A stretch of DNA of 64,000 nt from Flavobacterium sp. WC2421 (GTDB taxonomy: Bacteria; Bacteroidota; Bacteroidia; Flavobacteriales; Flavobacteriaceae). Below are positions 10,532 to 19,632 of this stretch, piece by piece; the first letter of the stretch is position 1, and each line of letters begins with the position of its first letter. The stretch lies in the NCBI RefSeq assembly GCF_040822115.1, contig NZ_CP162004.1, positions 2,542,001 through 2,606,000 on the forward strand. Direction: 5' to 3'. The notes under the pieces are model-generated. The model was not told the origin of the DNA. It worked only from the letters and a program-made list of their open reading frames with translations, and did not search any database. The position numbers and the translations under genes were made by a program.

Positions 10532-11323
10532 ATGTCAGAAAATTTAATAGTGCCAACTATGGCAGAGATGCTTGCTCAAGGAAAACAGCCAGAAGTGTTG
10601 TTTTGGGTAGGTTGCGCAGGAAGTTTTGATGATAGAGCAAAAAAAATTACTAAAGCATTTGTTCGAATTTTAAATCGTGCTAATGTACCTTTTGCTGTAC
10701 TTGGTACAGAAGAAAGTTGCACAGGAGATCCTGCAAAAAGAGCAGGAAATGAATTTTTGTTTCAAATGCAGGCCATGATGAACATTGAAGTTTTGAATGG
10801 ATATGAGGCAAAGAAAATAGTGACCGCCTGTCCGCATTGTTTTAATACTTTGAAAAATGAATACCCTGAATTAGGAGGTAAATACGAAGTAATTCACCAT
10901 ACTGAGTTTTTAAAATCATTATTAGATACTGGTAGACTGACTATTGAAGGAGGACAGTTTAAAGGAAAGAAAATTACTTTTCATGACCCGTGTTATTTAG
11001 GAAGAGCAAATAATGTGTATGAAGCTCCAAGAGATTTAATTTCAAAATTGGATGCTGAATTAGTTGAAATGAAACGTTCAAAAGTAAATGGACTTTGTTG
11101 TGGTGCTGGTGGTGCTCAAATGTTTAAAGATGCTGAACCTGGTAATAAGGAAGTAAATGTTTTAAGAACTGAAGATGCATTGGAAGTGCAACCAAACATT
11201 ATTGCTACTGGATGTCCTTTTTGTAATACAATGATGACTGATGGTATTAAAAACAAAGAAAAAGAAGCTGATGTTAAAGTAATGGACATAGCGGAATTAA
11301 TTGCAAATGCGCAAGATCTATAA
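10532..11323 (+). CDS. CCG-domain (cysteine-rich) heterodisulfide reductase-like protein
   Basis: Two cysteine-rich CCG domains of the HdrB/GlpC/LutA type, which bind noncubane iron-sulfur centres. The first has VGCAGSFDDR, CTGD and ACPHCFNTLKNEYPE; the second has HDPCYLGR, GLCCGAGG and TGCPFCNTM. The protein is soluble, 263 residues long, and probably the partner of the upstream membrane ferredoxin-like protein. The pair is common in Bacteroidota. The electron donor and acceptor are unknown. Confidence 0.87.
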   Translation: MSENLIVPTMAEMLAQGKQPEVLFWVGCAGSFDDRAKKITKAFVRILNRANVPFAVLGTEESCTGDPAKRAGNEFLFQMQAMMNIEVLNGYEAKKIVTACPHCFNTLKNEYPELGGKYEVIHHTEFLKSLLDTGRLTIEGGQFKGKKITFHDPCYLGRANNVYEAPRDLISKLDAELVEMKRSKVNGLCCGAGGAQMFKDAEPGNKEVNVLRTEDALEVQPNIIATGCPFCNTMMTDGIKNKEKEADVKVMDIAELIANAQDL

Positions 11324-11496
11324 GAGAGCATCATCATTATTAGTTTGTAGTTTTATTTTATTCTAGTTTAATACTATGAATTCCAAACTAGATTAGCTGT
11401 TTGCAAAAATGCTTTTTAATAATATTAATTATACTATAAAACGAGATTAGTTTTCATTCAGAAATCTAAAATCGTTTTTCTAAAATCATAAATCAT

Positions 11497-11979
11497 ATGT
11501 ACGTACCATTTGAAAATTTACCCGAAGAATCCAGAATTTGGATTTACCAATCGAATAGAAAATTTTCGGATGCCGAGTTTTCCGAAATCGAAGTTGCTTT
11601 AAATACTTTTCTTGAAGGTTGGGCAGCACATGGAACTAGTTTAGAATCTTCGTACCAATTAAAATACAATAGATTTATTATTATTGCTGTGAATCAGGAT
11701 GTTCAGGCGGCAACAGGATGTTCAATCGATTCATCAGTTGAATTTATTCAAAGTTTGGAGCAAAAATATTCAGTAGATTTATTGGATAAAATGAATGTTA
11801 CTTTTAAACTAGGAGAACATATTGCTCATAAGCCATTAATAGATTTCAAAAAAATGGTTAAAGATAAAGCTGTTACTGAAAACACTATTGTTTTTAATAA
11901 TTTAGTGAACAATATCGAGGAATATAATGAATCATGGGAAGTTCCAGCTTTAGACAGTTGGCACAGTCGATTTTTCTAA
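11497..11979 (+). CDS. Conserved hypothetical cytosolic protein
   Basis: Unrecognised 160-residue soluble protein without signal peptide or membrane helix. Close relatives occur across Flavobacteria and are sometimes labelled an ABC transporter ATPase, but no Walker A, signature or Walker B motif is present here, so that name is not supported. It is rich in aromatic residues at both ends (MYVPFENLPEESRIWIYQS; WHSRFF) and has a conserved-looking ATGCSIDSSVEFIQ segment. It lies 15 bp before the GH3 fusion lipoprotein gene, probably in the same transcript. Confidence 0.75.
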   Translation: MYVPFENLPEESRIWIYQSNRKFSDAEFSEIEVALNTFLEGWAAHGTSLESSYQLKYNRFIIIAVNQDVQAATGCSIDSSVEFIQSLEQKYSVDLLDKMNVTFKLGEHIAHKPLIDFKKMVKDKAVTENTIVFNNLVNNIEEYNESWEVPALDSWHSRFF

Positions 11980-11994
11980 AATAAAAATACTTTA

Positions 11995-14988
11995 ATGAAA
12001 AATATAGGCATCAGAAATTCTTTTCTTTATGTCTTATTTTTTTTTGTAGCCAGTTGTATTGGTACAAAAAATAATAAGCCGAAAGTCGTTTTTTCTCATA
12101 TTCCAACAGAGGTTAGTGATTTTAAAATTGATAAATCCAAAGAAGAGACCTCCCTTTTTAAGTTGTCTCGTGATGGGAATAAATGGGTTGACAGTATATA
12201 TAGCGGGCTCTCATTTGATGAAAAATTAGGGCAGTTATTTATGGTAGCGGCTTATTCAAATAAAGATGCTGCTCATGAAAATGCGATTGATAAACTAATT
12301 ACAGAAAACAAAATTGGAGGATTAATATTCTTTCAAGGCGGTCCTGTTCGTCAAGCAAAATTGACCAATCGGTATCAGTCTAAATCCAAAACACCTTTAT
12401 TTATAGGAAATGATGCGGAGTGGGGTTTAAGTATGCGACTGGATTCTACCTATAGTTATCCTTATAATATGACTTTGGGTGCTGTTCAGGATATTAAGTT
12501 GATTGAAAAAATGGGTGAACAAATTGGGGATCAAAGTAAAAGATTGGGACTTCAGTTCAACTTTGCTCCAGTACTTGACATCAATACCAATCCCAATAAT
12601 CCTATTATTGGATTTCGTTCTTTTGGAGAAGATAAATACAATGTCACCGAAAGAGCTATTGCACTCATGAAAGGGTTTCAAAGTAAAGGAATATTTGCAA
12701 CAGGAAAACATTTTCCAGGTCATGGTGATACGGAAACAGATTCTCATAAAGGGTTACCTACTGTGAATTTTTCAAAAGAAAGACTCGAAATCATGGAGTT
12801 TTGGCCTTATAAAAAAGCTTTTGAAGAAGGATTGTCTTCTGTTATGGTGGCACATCTAAATGTTCCAAGTTTAGAATCAAGACCCAATTATCCATCTTCG
12901 ATTTCCTATAATGTTGTAACTAATGTTCTTCAAAAAGAATTAGGATTTAAAGGTCTAATTTTTACTGATGCACTGAATATGAAAGCAGTGAGCAATTATA
13001 AAAAGCCAGGTGAAGTGGATTTAGATGCTTTTTTGGCTGGAAATGATATTTTATTATTTCCTGAAGATGTTCCAGTGGCTTTAGAAACATTAAAAAAAGC
13101 GTATCAGGATTCTTTGTTTACCGCAGAAAGATTGGATTTCTCGGTTAAGAAAATTTTAAAATTTAAATATTTGGCAGGCTTGAATTCATATAAGCCTATT
13201 GAGATTTCAAATTTGTACCAAGATCTTAATTCGTCAAAAAATGATGCATTGCAATATGAATTGTATGAAAATGCAATTACAGTTTTAAAAAATGAAACAT
13301 CTATTTTGCCTATTAAGAATTTAGAAAATCAAAAGATTGCGTATGTAAAAATGGGTGATGCTACAAACAGTACTTTTGTTTCAACATTAAAAAAATATAC
13401 AGAGGTTACTGAGATTACGGATACCAACATAGATAGTTTGCAATCTAAATTAAAACAGTTTAATACCGTAATTATAGGATATCATAAATCGGATGCTGCT
13501 TTTAAGAACCATGATTTTAAACCATCGGAATTAGTAAAATTGGCTTCATTGGCCAAAAATAATAATGTAATTCTGGATGTTTTTGCATCTCCATATTCAT
13601 TAATTCCTGTGACCGATTTTAATGATTTTAAAGGGATTATAGTTTCCTATCAAAACAGTGCAATTGCACAAGAAGTTTCGGCTGAATTGATTTTTGGTGC
13701 CATAAGCGCTAAAGGAAAATTGCCAGTTTCAATTTCTAATAGTTTTAATGCCAATTTTGGTTTAACTACTGAAAAATTAAATGTATTAGGTTTCACTGCT
13801 CCTGAAAACGTGGGAATGAACCCTTTAGTTTTAGCAAAAATTGACAACCTAGCACGCAAAGCAATAAATGGTAAAATGACGCCTGGATTACAGATTTTGG
13901 TGGCTAGAAAAGGGAAAGTAATTTATCAAAAATCATTTGGAAGTCCAACCTATGATTCTGCTGTAAAAGTTACTAATTCAGATGTTTACGATGTGGCTTC
14001 ATTGACCAAAATACTATCTACATTGCCCAATGTGATGGTACAATACGATCAGCAGAAGATAAACATGGAAACTAGATTGGATTCGATGTTGCCTATTTTT
14101 AAAAACTCAAATAAAGCTGATATTCATTTTAAAGAGTTATTATCCCATTATGCTAGATTGCAACCTTGGATTCCTTTTTATAAGGCTACAATTGATAAAA
14201 ATGGAAATCCATTGGATAAATATTACAAGAAAGTTCAGGAACCTAATTTTGCTGTAAAAATTGCTGACAGCCTGTTTTTAAGATCGGATTATAATGATAC
14301 GATTATGAAATTGATTGTTGACAGTAAATTATTATCCCAAAAAAAATACAAATACAGTGATTTTACGTTTATGATTTTGAAGGAATATTTGGAAAAAGCA
14401 ACAGGAAAAAAATTAGATGTTCTAAGTACGGAGAATTTTTATAAACCACTGGGTACTAATAATACGATGTACAATCCGCTTGGAAAAATCAATAAAAATA
14501 GAATAATACCAACAGAAATTGATACGTATTTCCGTCATCAAATAATCCAAGGTTATGTTCATGATATGGGAGCAGCTATGGAAGGTGGCGTTGGAGGCCA
14601 TGCTGGTATTTTTTCAAATAGTATGGATGTTGCCAAAATAATGCAGTTGTACCTTCAAAAAGGGAATTATGGCAATCATCAATATTTTTCTGAAAAGACA
14701 TTTAATGACTTTAACACCTGCTATTTTTGTTCTGAAGGGAATAGGAGGGGAGTAGGGTTTGATAAACCACAACTAGGAACTAGCGGTCCAACTTGTGGTT
14801 GTGCTTCGATGACTAGTTTTGGACATACAGGATTTACGGGAACAATGGCTTGGGCTGATCCCGAAACTGATATCGTTTATATCTTTTTATCGAATAGGAC
14901 ATTTCCAGCTGAATCAGCCAATAAATTATCAAAAGAAAATATACGCGAAGACATTCAAGAATTAATATATCAGGCTATTGAAAATTGA
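11995..14988 (+). CDS. GH3 N-acetylhexosaminidase-serine beta-lactamase-like fusion lipoprotein
   Basis: Two enzymes in one 997-residue lipoprotein. The signal peptide ends in the lipobox VASC. Residues 60-400 form a NagZ-like GH3 domain with the diagnostic KHFPGHGDTETDSH (about 239-252) and the catalytic aspartate in FTDALNM; a GH3 C-terminal domain follows to about 590. Residues 610-997 form a class C beta-lactamase/penicillin-binding fold with the SLTK nucleophile motif (Ser about 668), a YSD motif and HTG in place of KTG. The likely role is turnover or recycling of peptidoglycan fragments at the periplasmic face. This fusion is known in Bacteroidota. Confidence 0.88.
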   Translation: MKNIGIRNSFLYVLFFFVASCIGTKNNKPKVVFSHIPTEVSDFKIDKSKEETSLFKLSRDGNKWVDSIYSGLSFDEKLGQLFMVAAYSNKDAAHENAIDKLITENKIGGLIFFQGGPVRQAKLTNRYQSKSKTPLFIGNDAEWGLSMRLDSTYSYPYNMTLGAVQDIKLIEKMGEQIGDQSKRLGLQFNFAPVLDINTNPNNPIIGFRSFGEDKYNVTERAIALMKGFQSKGIFATGKHFPGHGDTETDSHKGLPTVNFSKERLEIMEFWPYKKAFEEGLSSVMVAHLNVPSLESRPNYPSSISYNVVTNVLQKELGFKGLIFTDALNMKAVSNYKKPGEVDLDAFLAGNDILLFPEDVPVALETLKKAYQDSLFTAERLDFSVKKILKFKYLAGLNSYKPIEISNLYQDLNSSKNDALQYELYENAITVLKNETSILPIKNLENQKIAYVKMGDATNSTFVSTLKKYTEVTEITDTNIDSLQSKLKQFNTVIIGYHKSDAAFKNHDFKPSELVKLASLAKNNNVILDVFASPYSLIPVTDFNDFKGIIVSYQNSAIAQEVSAELIFGAISAKGKLPVSISNSFNANFGLTTEKLNVLGFTAPENVGMNPLVLAKIDNLARKAINGKMTPGLQILVARKGKVIYQKSFGSPTYDSAVKVTNSDVYDVASLTKILSTLPNVMVQYDQQKINMETRLDSMLPIFKNSNKADIHFKELLSHYARLQPWIPFYKATIDKNGNPLDKYYKKVQEPNFAVKIADSLFLRSDYNDTIMKLIVDSKLLSQKKYKYSDFTFMILKEYLEKATGKKLDVLSTENFYKPLGTNNTMYNPLGKINKNRIIPTEIDTYFRHQIIQGYVHDMGAAMEGGVGGHAGIFSNSMDVAKIMQLYLQKGNYGNHQYFSEKTFNDFNTCYFCSEGNRRGVGFDKPQLGTSGPTCGCASMTSFGHTGFTGTMAWADPETDIVYIFLSNRTFPAESANKLSKENIREDIQELIYQAIEN

Positions 14989-15099
14989 TTATTATAATTA
15001 AATTATTTTTTATTAATTAGGAATCATTAGTAGCATTTTTTGATTAAAAACAGAATGGCATCGCAATTTTCCTTAAATTCGTTTTATTAAAATATACCC

Positions 15100-16269
15100 A
15101 TGAAAATTGCAATAGTTTGTTATCCTACATTTGGAGGAAGTGGCGTTGTAGCTACAGAGTTAGGGCTTGAATTAGCTAGACTAGGACATGAAATCCATTT
15201 TATTACTTATAGTCAACCAGTACGTTTGGCATTATTGAATCCCAATGTTCATTATCACGAAGTGAATGTACCGGAATATCCTTTATTTCATTATCAACCC
15301 TATGAATTGGCTTTATCTAGTAAGCTAGTTGACATGGTGAAACTACATAAAATTGAAATATTGCACGTGCATTATGCCATTCCACATGCTTATGCAGGAT
15401 ATATGGCTAAACAAATGCTTAAGGACGAAGGTATTGAGATCCCTATGGTGACTACGCTTCATGGAACTGATATTACTTTAGTAGGGAATCACCCATTTTA
15501 TAAACCAGCAGTTAGTTTTAGCATCAATAAATCGGATGTGGTAACTTCTGTCTCCCAAAGTTTAAAGGATGATACTTATAAATTATTCAATATTAAAAGA
15601 GACATACATGTTATACCCAATTTTATTGAATTAGATAAAAATAATACTGATCCTAGTATTGCTTGTCACCGTTCCGTAATGGCAAAACCAACGGAGCGTA
15701 TTATTACTCACATCAGTAATTTTAGAAAAGTAAAAAGAATACCTGATGTAATTAAAATATTTTATAAAATTCAACAAAAAATTCCTGCTAAATTAATGAT
15801 GGTGGGAGATGGTCCTGAAAAGGAAAAGGCCGAATATTTATGTCAAGAACTAGGTATTTTGGATAAAGTAATCTTTTTTGGGAATAGCAATGAGATCGAT
15901 AAAATATTAAGCTATACCGATTTGTTCTTATTACCCTCTGAAACAGAGAGTTTTGGACTTGCAGCACTTGAAGCCATGGCTTGGAGTGTTCCTGTAATTT
16001 CAAGTAATTCGGGTGGTTTATCTGAAGTTAATTTTGACGGAATTTCAGGGTATCTAAGTGATGTAGGAAATACTGATGAAATGGCTGAGAATGCATTGAA
16101 AATTTTAAGTGATGAAGAAATACTTTTAAAATTTAAAGAAAATGCGTTATCAGTTGCAAAAAAATTCGATATCAAAAACATTTTGCCACTCTATGTTGAA
16201 TTGTACCAAAAGGCAATAAAGAAATATTCGAAAAAAAATAAATTTCTAAGAGAAGCCAAAAAAGAATAA
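15100..16269 (+). CDS. bshA: N-acetyl-alpha-D-glucosaminyl L-malate synthase
   Basis: A GT4-family glycosyltransferase joining GlcNAc from UDP-GlcNAc to L-malate, the first step of bacillithiol synthesis. Bacillithiol is the low-molecular-weight thiol of Firmicutes and many Bacteroidota. The N terminus MKIAIVCYPTFGGSGVVATE and the segment TTLHGTDITLVG are typical of BshA. The GT4 nucleotide-sugar motif ETESFGLAALEAMAW (ExxxFGLxxxE) is near residue 285. The 389-residue length is normal. The neighbouring genes are not bacillithiol genes; bshB and bshC are not in this window. Confidence 0.93.
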   Translation: MKIAIVCYPTFGGSGVVATELGLELARLGHEIHFITYSQPVRLALLNPNVHYHEVNVPEYPLFHYQPYELALSSKLVDMVKLHKIEILHVHYAIPHAYAGYMAKQMLKDEGIEIPMVTTLHGTDITLVGNHPFYKPAVSFSINKSDVVTSVSQSLKDDTYKLFNIKRDIHVIPNFIELDKNNTDPSIACHRSVMAKPTERIITHISNFRKVKRIPDVIKIFYKIQQKIPAKLMMVGDGPEKEKAEYLCQELGILDKVIFFGNSNEIDKILSYTDLFLLPSETESFGLAALEAMAWSVPVISSNSGGLSEVNFDGISGYLSDVGNTDEMAENALKILSDEEILLKFKENALSVAKKFDIKNILPLYVELYQKAIKKYSKKNKFLREAKKE

Positions 16270-16292
16270 TTCTTTAGAATTAAGATAAAAAA

Positions 16293-16721
16293 ATGAAAAA
16301 AACAGCAATAGCATTATTTACTTTGACTTTGTTTTCCTGTGGGACTACTGTAACAAAGAGTACAGGAAAAAAAGCTTTATATGAGGTCTTAACTCAGCAG
16401 TCAGATGGTGGTGGAAACATTCATTTCTTTGAAATTCTTACGGAACCAAATGAAATTAGGATGTTGCAGAATGATAAAATGCTGAAAAATAAAATTAGCC
16501 CAACTGATGTTCAAAAATCAAATTTTGTCATTTTAAATATGGGAGAGAAAACTACAGGTGGATTTAAAATAACAGTTGAAAATGTAGTTGAAACGGATAA
16601 AAATGTAATTGTTACTGTAAAAGAAACTGAACCTAAAGCTGGGACAATAGTCACTCAAGGTTTTACTTATCCTTTTTGTGTAGTAAAAATAAATTCTAAA
16701 AAAGAAATTATAATTAAATAA
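16293..16721 (+). CDS. PrcB-like domain lipoprotein
   Basis: A small putative lipoprotein of 142 residues. The signal peptide MKKTAIALFTLTLFSCG contains the lipobox LFSC. The C-terminal half (FVILNMGEKTTGGFKI, then VIVTVKETEPKAGTIVTQGF and a final FCVVKI) matches the pattern of the PrcB C-terminal domain found in protease-complex subunits. The assignment is from pattern memory, so the function is tentative. It lies 23 bp after bshA and ends in a bidirectional terminator. Confidence 0.7.
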   Translation: MKKTAIALFTLTLFSCGTTVTKSTGKKALYEVLTQQSDGGGNIHFFEILTEPNEIRMLQNDKMLKNKISPTDVQKSNFVILNMGEKTTGGFKITVENVVETDKNVIVTVKETEPKAGTIVTQGFTYPFCVVKINSKKEIIIK

Positions 16722-16752
16722 AAAAATGCCACTATTTCTAGTGGCATTTTTT
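16721..16752. terminator. Bidirectional terminator
   Basis: A perfect stem AAAAAATGCCACTA / TAGTGGCATTTTTT with a 4-base loop stands between the convergent PrcB-like lipoprotein and outer-membrane protein genes. Confidence 0.88.
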
Positions 16753-16770
16753 ATATAATAAAACTAAGTT

Positions 16771-17274
16771 TTAGAATTGGTATCTAACACTTAATGCGAT
16801 GTCTGAACCATAATTGTTTTTGTAATATCCGTTTCCACCAAATTCTGGTCTGAAATCCAAAGATACTAACAAAGGAATGTCAAAGTTGTATTCTAATCCT
16901 ACATCCCCTGCAGCAAAAGCAAAAGTATCATTGTAGTGATTTCCACCGTTGTCATAACTATAACTACCTAATCCACCACCTACACCAGCATACCAGTTGA
17001 AACCACCATCAATGTTCCAAACCCATTGGTACAAACCAGCTAATTTTATAGCATTGTCATCATAACCATTGTGATTAAAATCACTTCTGTTTCTCCAACC
17101 TAAATCTAATTCTAATCTATTGTTGCTTGATAAAGCTCTTTGGTAAGAAAGTTCTCCTCCAAATCCACCATTGTCACCAAAACGAAGTCCTAATGCATTT
17201 TTAGAGATATCTTGTGCCTGTGCGCTAAATGCTAAACCGATTAGCATAAAAGCAGATAAAATAATTTTTTTCAT
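16771..17274 (-). CDS. Small outer-membrane beta-barrel protein
   Basis: A secreted 167-residue protein with signal peptide MKKIILSAFMLIGLAFSAQA. The mature part consists of short amphipathic strands (LGLRFGDNGGFGGELSYQ, NRLELDLGWRNR, LAGLYQWVWNIDGGFNWYAG) and ends in ALSVRYQF, whose final phenylalanine is the usual outer-membrane barrel insertion signal. It is probably an eight-stranded OmpW/OmpX-like barrel. The substrate or partner is unknown. Confidence 0.85.
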   Translation of the reverse strand: MKKIILSAFMLIGLAFSAQAQDISKNALGLRFGDNGGFGGELSYQRALSSNNRLELDLGWRNRSDFNHNGYDDNAIKLAGLYQWVWNIDGGFNWYAGVGGGLGSYSYDNGGNHYNDTFAFAAGDVGLEYNFDIPLLVSLDFRPEFGGNGYYKNNYGSDIALSVRYQF

Positions 17275-17461
17275 AAGTCAATTTTTGTTTTTACAAATGT
17301 ACATAGCAATACAAACGATTCTTTTATACTATAATTCTTAATTGTTATATAATTTACATGTTTGTGAAAAGATTAGCACTGACCAAGTTCATTATACTAA
17401 TAATTATCGCTATCAATTATGAGCTTAGTGCATTTTAATAAATGAAATACTAAACTGGAAG

Positions 17462-18286
17462 TTATTTCGATAAAAGGATTGAATTGACCAGTTCATTACT
17501 CAAAAGATCTTCCATTTCAAATAAATTTTCTTCTTCTGTATAATTAGTATCCTTATAATAATGTAGCTTCCATCGTTTTTTATTGTATTCCAAAGCGGTT
17601 AAATTCTCCACCCAATCACCAGAATTTAAATATAATGTCTTACCATTTTTATTTTCTTTTTTTATGATTTTTGGCTCATGTATATGTCCGCAAATTACAT
17701 AATCGTATTTTTTTTCTATTGCAATATCAGTAGCCGTTTCTTCAAAATCCGATATGTGCTTTACTGCTTTCTTGACGCTTGCTTTGATTTTTTTAGAAAA
17801 AGAATAGGGTTCTTTTCCAAATCGTTTTAAACACCAATTAACAAAACGGTTTATTAGAATCAGATAGTCATAACCTAATCCACCTAGTTTTGCAATCCAT
17901 TTAGCATGATGTACAGAAGCATCAAATACATCGCCATGAAATATCCACGCTTTTTTGTCGTCTAGTTCCAATACTAATTTATCAACCAAGGCAAAATTAC
18001 CCATATTCATGTCACTGAATTTCCGTAGCATTTCATCGTGATTTCCAGTGATATAATACACTTTTGTACCTTTTGAAGCAAAGCTTATTATTTTTTGAAT
18101 GACTTTTAGATGTGTTTTTGGAAAATACGATTTTCTAAATTGCCAGATATCAATAATATCTCCATTTAAAACTAGAATTTTAGGCTTTATGGAAGATAAA
18201 TATTTATTGAGTTCAATGGCATGGCTTCCAAAAGTTCCAAGATGAACATCAGATATAACAACCAATTCCACTTTTCTTTTTTTCAA
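17462..18286 (-). CDS. LpxH-like UDP-2,3-diacylglucosamine diphosphatase/metallophosphoesterase
   Basis: A calcineurin-like metallophosphoesterase. The metal-binding motifs are ISDVHLG (Asp13, His15), NGDIID, GNHDE, FHGD and GHIHEP, in the order found in LpxH-type enzymes, which cleave UDP-2,3-diacylglucosamine in lipid A synthesis. The extra region between the FHGD and GHIH motifs (about residues 125-185, helical and basic) matches the LpxH insert that contacts membrane and substrate. The length is 274 residues. It is a single gene, divergent from aroC. A lipid A role is inferred from the family and is plausible in an organism that carries LptD. Confidence 0.82.
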   Translation of the reverse strand: MKKRKVELVVISDVHLGTFGSHAIELNKYLSSIKPKILVLNGDIIDIWQFRKSYFPKTHLKVIQKIISFASKGTKVYYITGNHDEMLRKFSDMNMGNFALVDKLVLELDDKKAWIFHGDVFDASVHHAKWIAKLGGLGYDYLILINRFVNWCLKRFGKEPYSFSKKIKASVKKAVKHISDFEETATDIAIEKKYDYVICGHIHEPKIIKKENKNGKTLYLNSGDWVENLTALEYNKKRWKLHYYKDTNYTEEENLFEMEDLLSNELVNSILLSK

Positions 18287-18445
18287 TTGTATTTAATTTG
18301 AAGTTTAACAAATGAATTCAATTAATCGCAATTGTATTTAACGATAAGGTTAATAATTTAGCTTTAATATTAATTAAAAGTCAATAAATGCTATTTGATT
18401 CTTAAAAGTTTAAACTTTTAATTTTTAAACTTTAAACTAAAATGC

Positions 18446-18453
18446 TACTTTTG
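18446..18453 (+). promoter_or_regulatory. -7 promoter box for aroC
   Basis: TACTTTTG matches TAnnTTTG exactly, 16 bp upstream of the aroC ATG. Confidence 0.5.
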
Positions 18454-18469
18454 TTCAAAACATATAATA

Positions 18470-19528
18470 ATGGCAGGAAATAGCTACGGAACACTATTTA
18501 GAATAACCACTTTTGGTGAATCACATGGAGAAGCATTAGGTGGAATTATAGATGGTTGCCCATCAGGAATACAATTAGATTTAGAGGCAATTCAACTTGA
18601 AATGTCTAGAAGAAAACCAGGCCAATCGGCAATTGTTACGCAACGAAAAGAACCAGATGATGTTCAATTTTTATCAGGAATCTTTGAAGGTAAAACAACT
18701 GGAACACCAATAGGTTTTATTATTCCAAATACAAACCAAAAATCGGATGATTACTCCCATATAAAAGATAATTATAGACCTAGTCATGCTGATTATGTTT
18801 ATGATCAAAAATATGGTTTTAGAGACTATAGAGGAGGAGGAAGAAGTTCTGCTCGTGAAACAGCAAGCAGAGTTGTTGCAGGTGCAATTGCAAAACAAAT
18901 GTTGCCCGAAATAAAAATCAATGCTTATGTTTCTTCGGTAGGCCCCATATTTTTAGAAAAACCGTATCAAGATTTAGATTTTTCAAAAATAGAAAGTAAT
19001 CCAGTACGTTGCCCAGATGAAGAAATGGCAGTTGTAATGGAAGATTATATTCGTGAAATTCGTAAAGAAGGGAATACTGTAGGTGGTACTGTAACTTGTG
19101 TGATACAAAATGTTCCCGTAGGATTAGGGGAACCAGTTTTTGATAAACTTCATGCTGAACTAGGTAAAGCAATGCTTTCCATAAATGCGGTAAAAGGATT
19201 TGAATATGGAAGTGGTTTCTGTGGTGCAAAGATGAAAGGAAGTGAACACAATGATTTATACAATACGGACGGAACTACCAAAACAAATCTTTCTGGAGGA
19301 ATTCAAGGAGGAATTAGTAATGGAATGGATATTTATTTCAGAGTAGCATTTAAACCAGTTGCTACTATTATGCAAAAACAAGAATCATTAGATAATAAAG
19401 GTAATATTACCGAAATGACTGGTAAAGGTCGCCATGATCCTTGTGTTGTTCCACGTGCTGTTCCTATTGTTGAAGCAATGGCTGCCATTGTATTAGCTGA
19501 TTTTTACTTGATCAATAAGACGTATTAA
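18470..19528 (+). CDS. aroC: Chorismate synthase
   Basis: Converts 5-enolpyruvylshikimate 3-phosphate to chorismate, the last step of the shikimate pathway, with reduced FMN. The signatures are intact: [18 protein letters not shown] (residues 17-34), [20 protein letters not shown], the FMN-binding [18 protein letters not shown], and [18 protein letters not shown] near the C terminus. At 352 residues it is full length. It is a single gene with its own promoter box; no other aro genes are adjacent. Confidence 0.97.
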   Translation: MAGNSYGTLFRITTFGESHGEALGGIIDGCPSGIQLDLEAIQLEMSRRKPGQSAIVTQRKEPDDVQFLSGIFEGKTTGTPIGFIIPNTNQKSDDYSHIKDNYRPSHADYVYDQKYGFRDYRGGGRSSARETASRVVAGAIAKQMLPEIKINAYVSSVGPIFLEKPYQDLDFSKIESNPVRCPDEEMAVVMEDYIREIRKEGNTVGGTVTCVIQNVPVGLGEPVFDKLHAELGKAMLSINAVKGFEYGSGFCGAKMKGSEHNDLYNTDGTTKTNLSGGIQGGISNGMDIYFRVAFKPVATIMQKQESLDNKGNITEMTGKGRHDPCVVPRAVPIVEAMAAIVLADFYLINKTY

Positions 19529-19584
19529 TACGCACTATTTTTTTTCCGTTTAAAAAGAATTTAAAATATTTCTTATAATAGATT

Positions 19585-19613
19585 AAACCTGGGTTCAAAT
19601 CCCAAACTAACCA
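19585..19613 (+). other. tRNA 3'-end-like fragment
   Basis: The sequence CTGGGTTCAAATCCCAA followed by ACTAACCA looks like a T-arm (stem GGG/CCC, loop TTCAAAT) plus an acceptor 3' strand ending in CCA. The D-arm, anticodon arm and 5' acceptor strand are absent upstream, so this is at most a fragment of a tRNA gene, or chance. Confidence 0.35.
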
Positions 19614-19632
19614 TTAAATAAAAAACCACTAG

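Noticed and set aside
11497..11979. Naming this protein an ABC transporter ATPase
   Set aside because: No Walker A, ABC signature or Walker B motif is present; the name seems to be an inherited database label.
18918..19229. A 103-codon minus-strand frame inside aroC
   Set aside because: It is wholly antisense to a well conserved enzyme gene and has no domain; a chance frame.
19585..19613. A complete tRNA gene between aroC and the symporter
   Set aside because: Only a T-arm and a CCA-like end are visible; there is no anticodon arm, D-arm or complementary 5' acceptor strand upstream.
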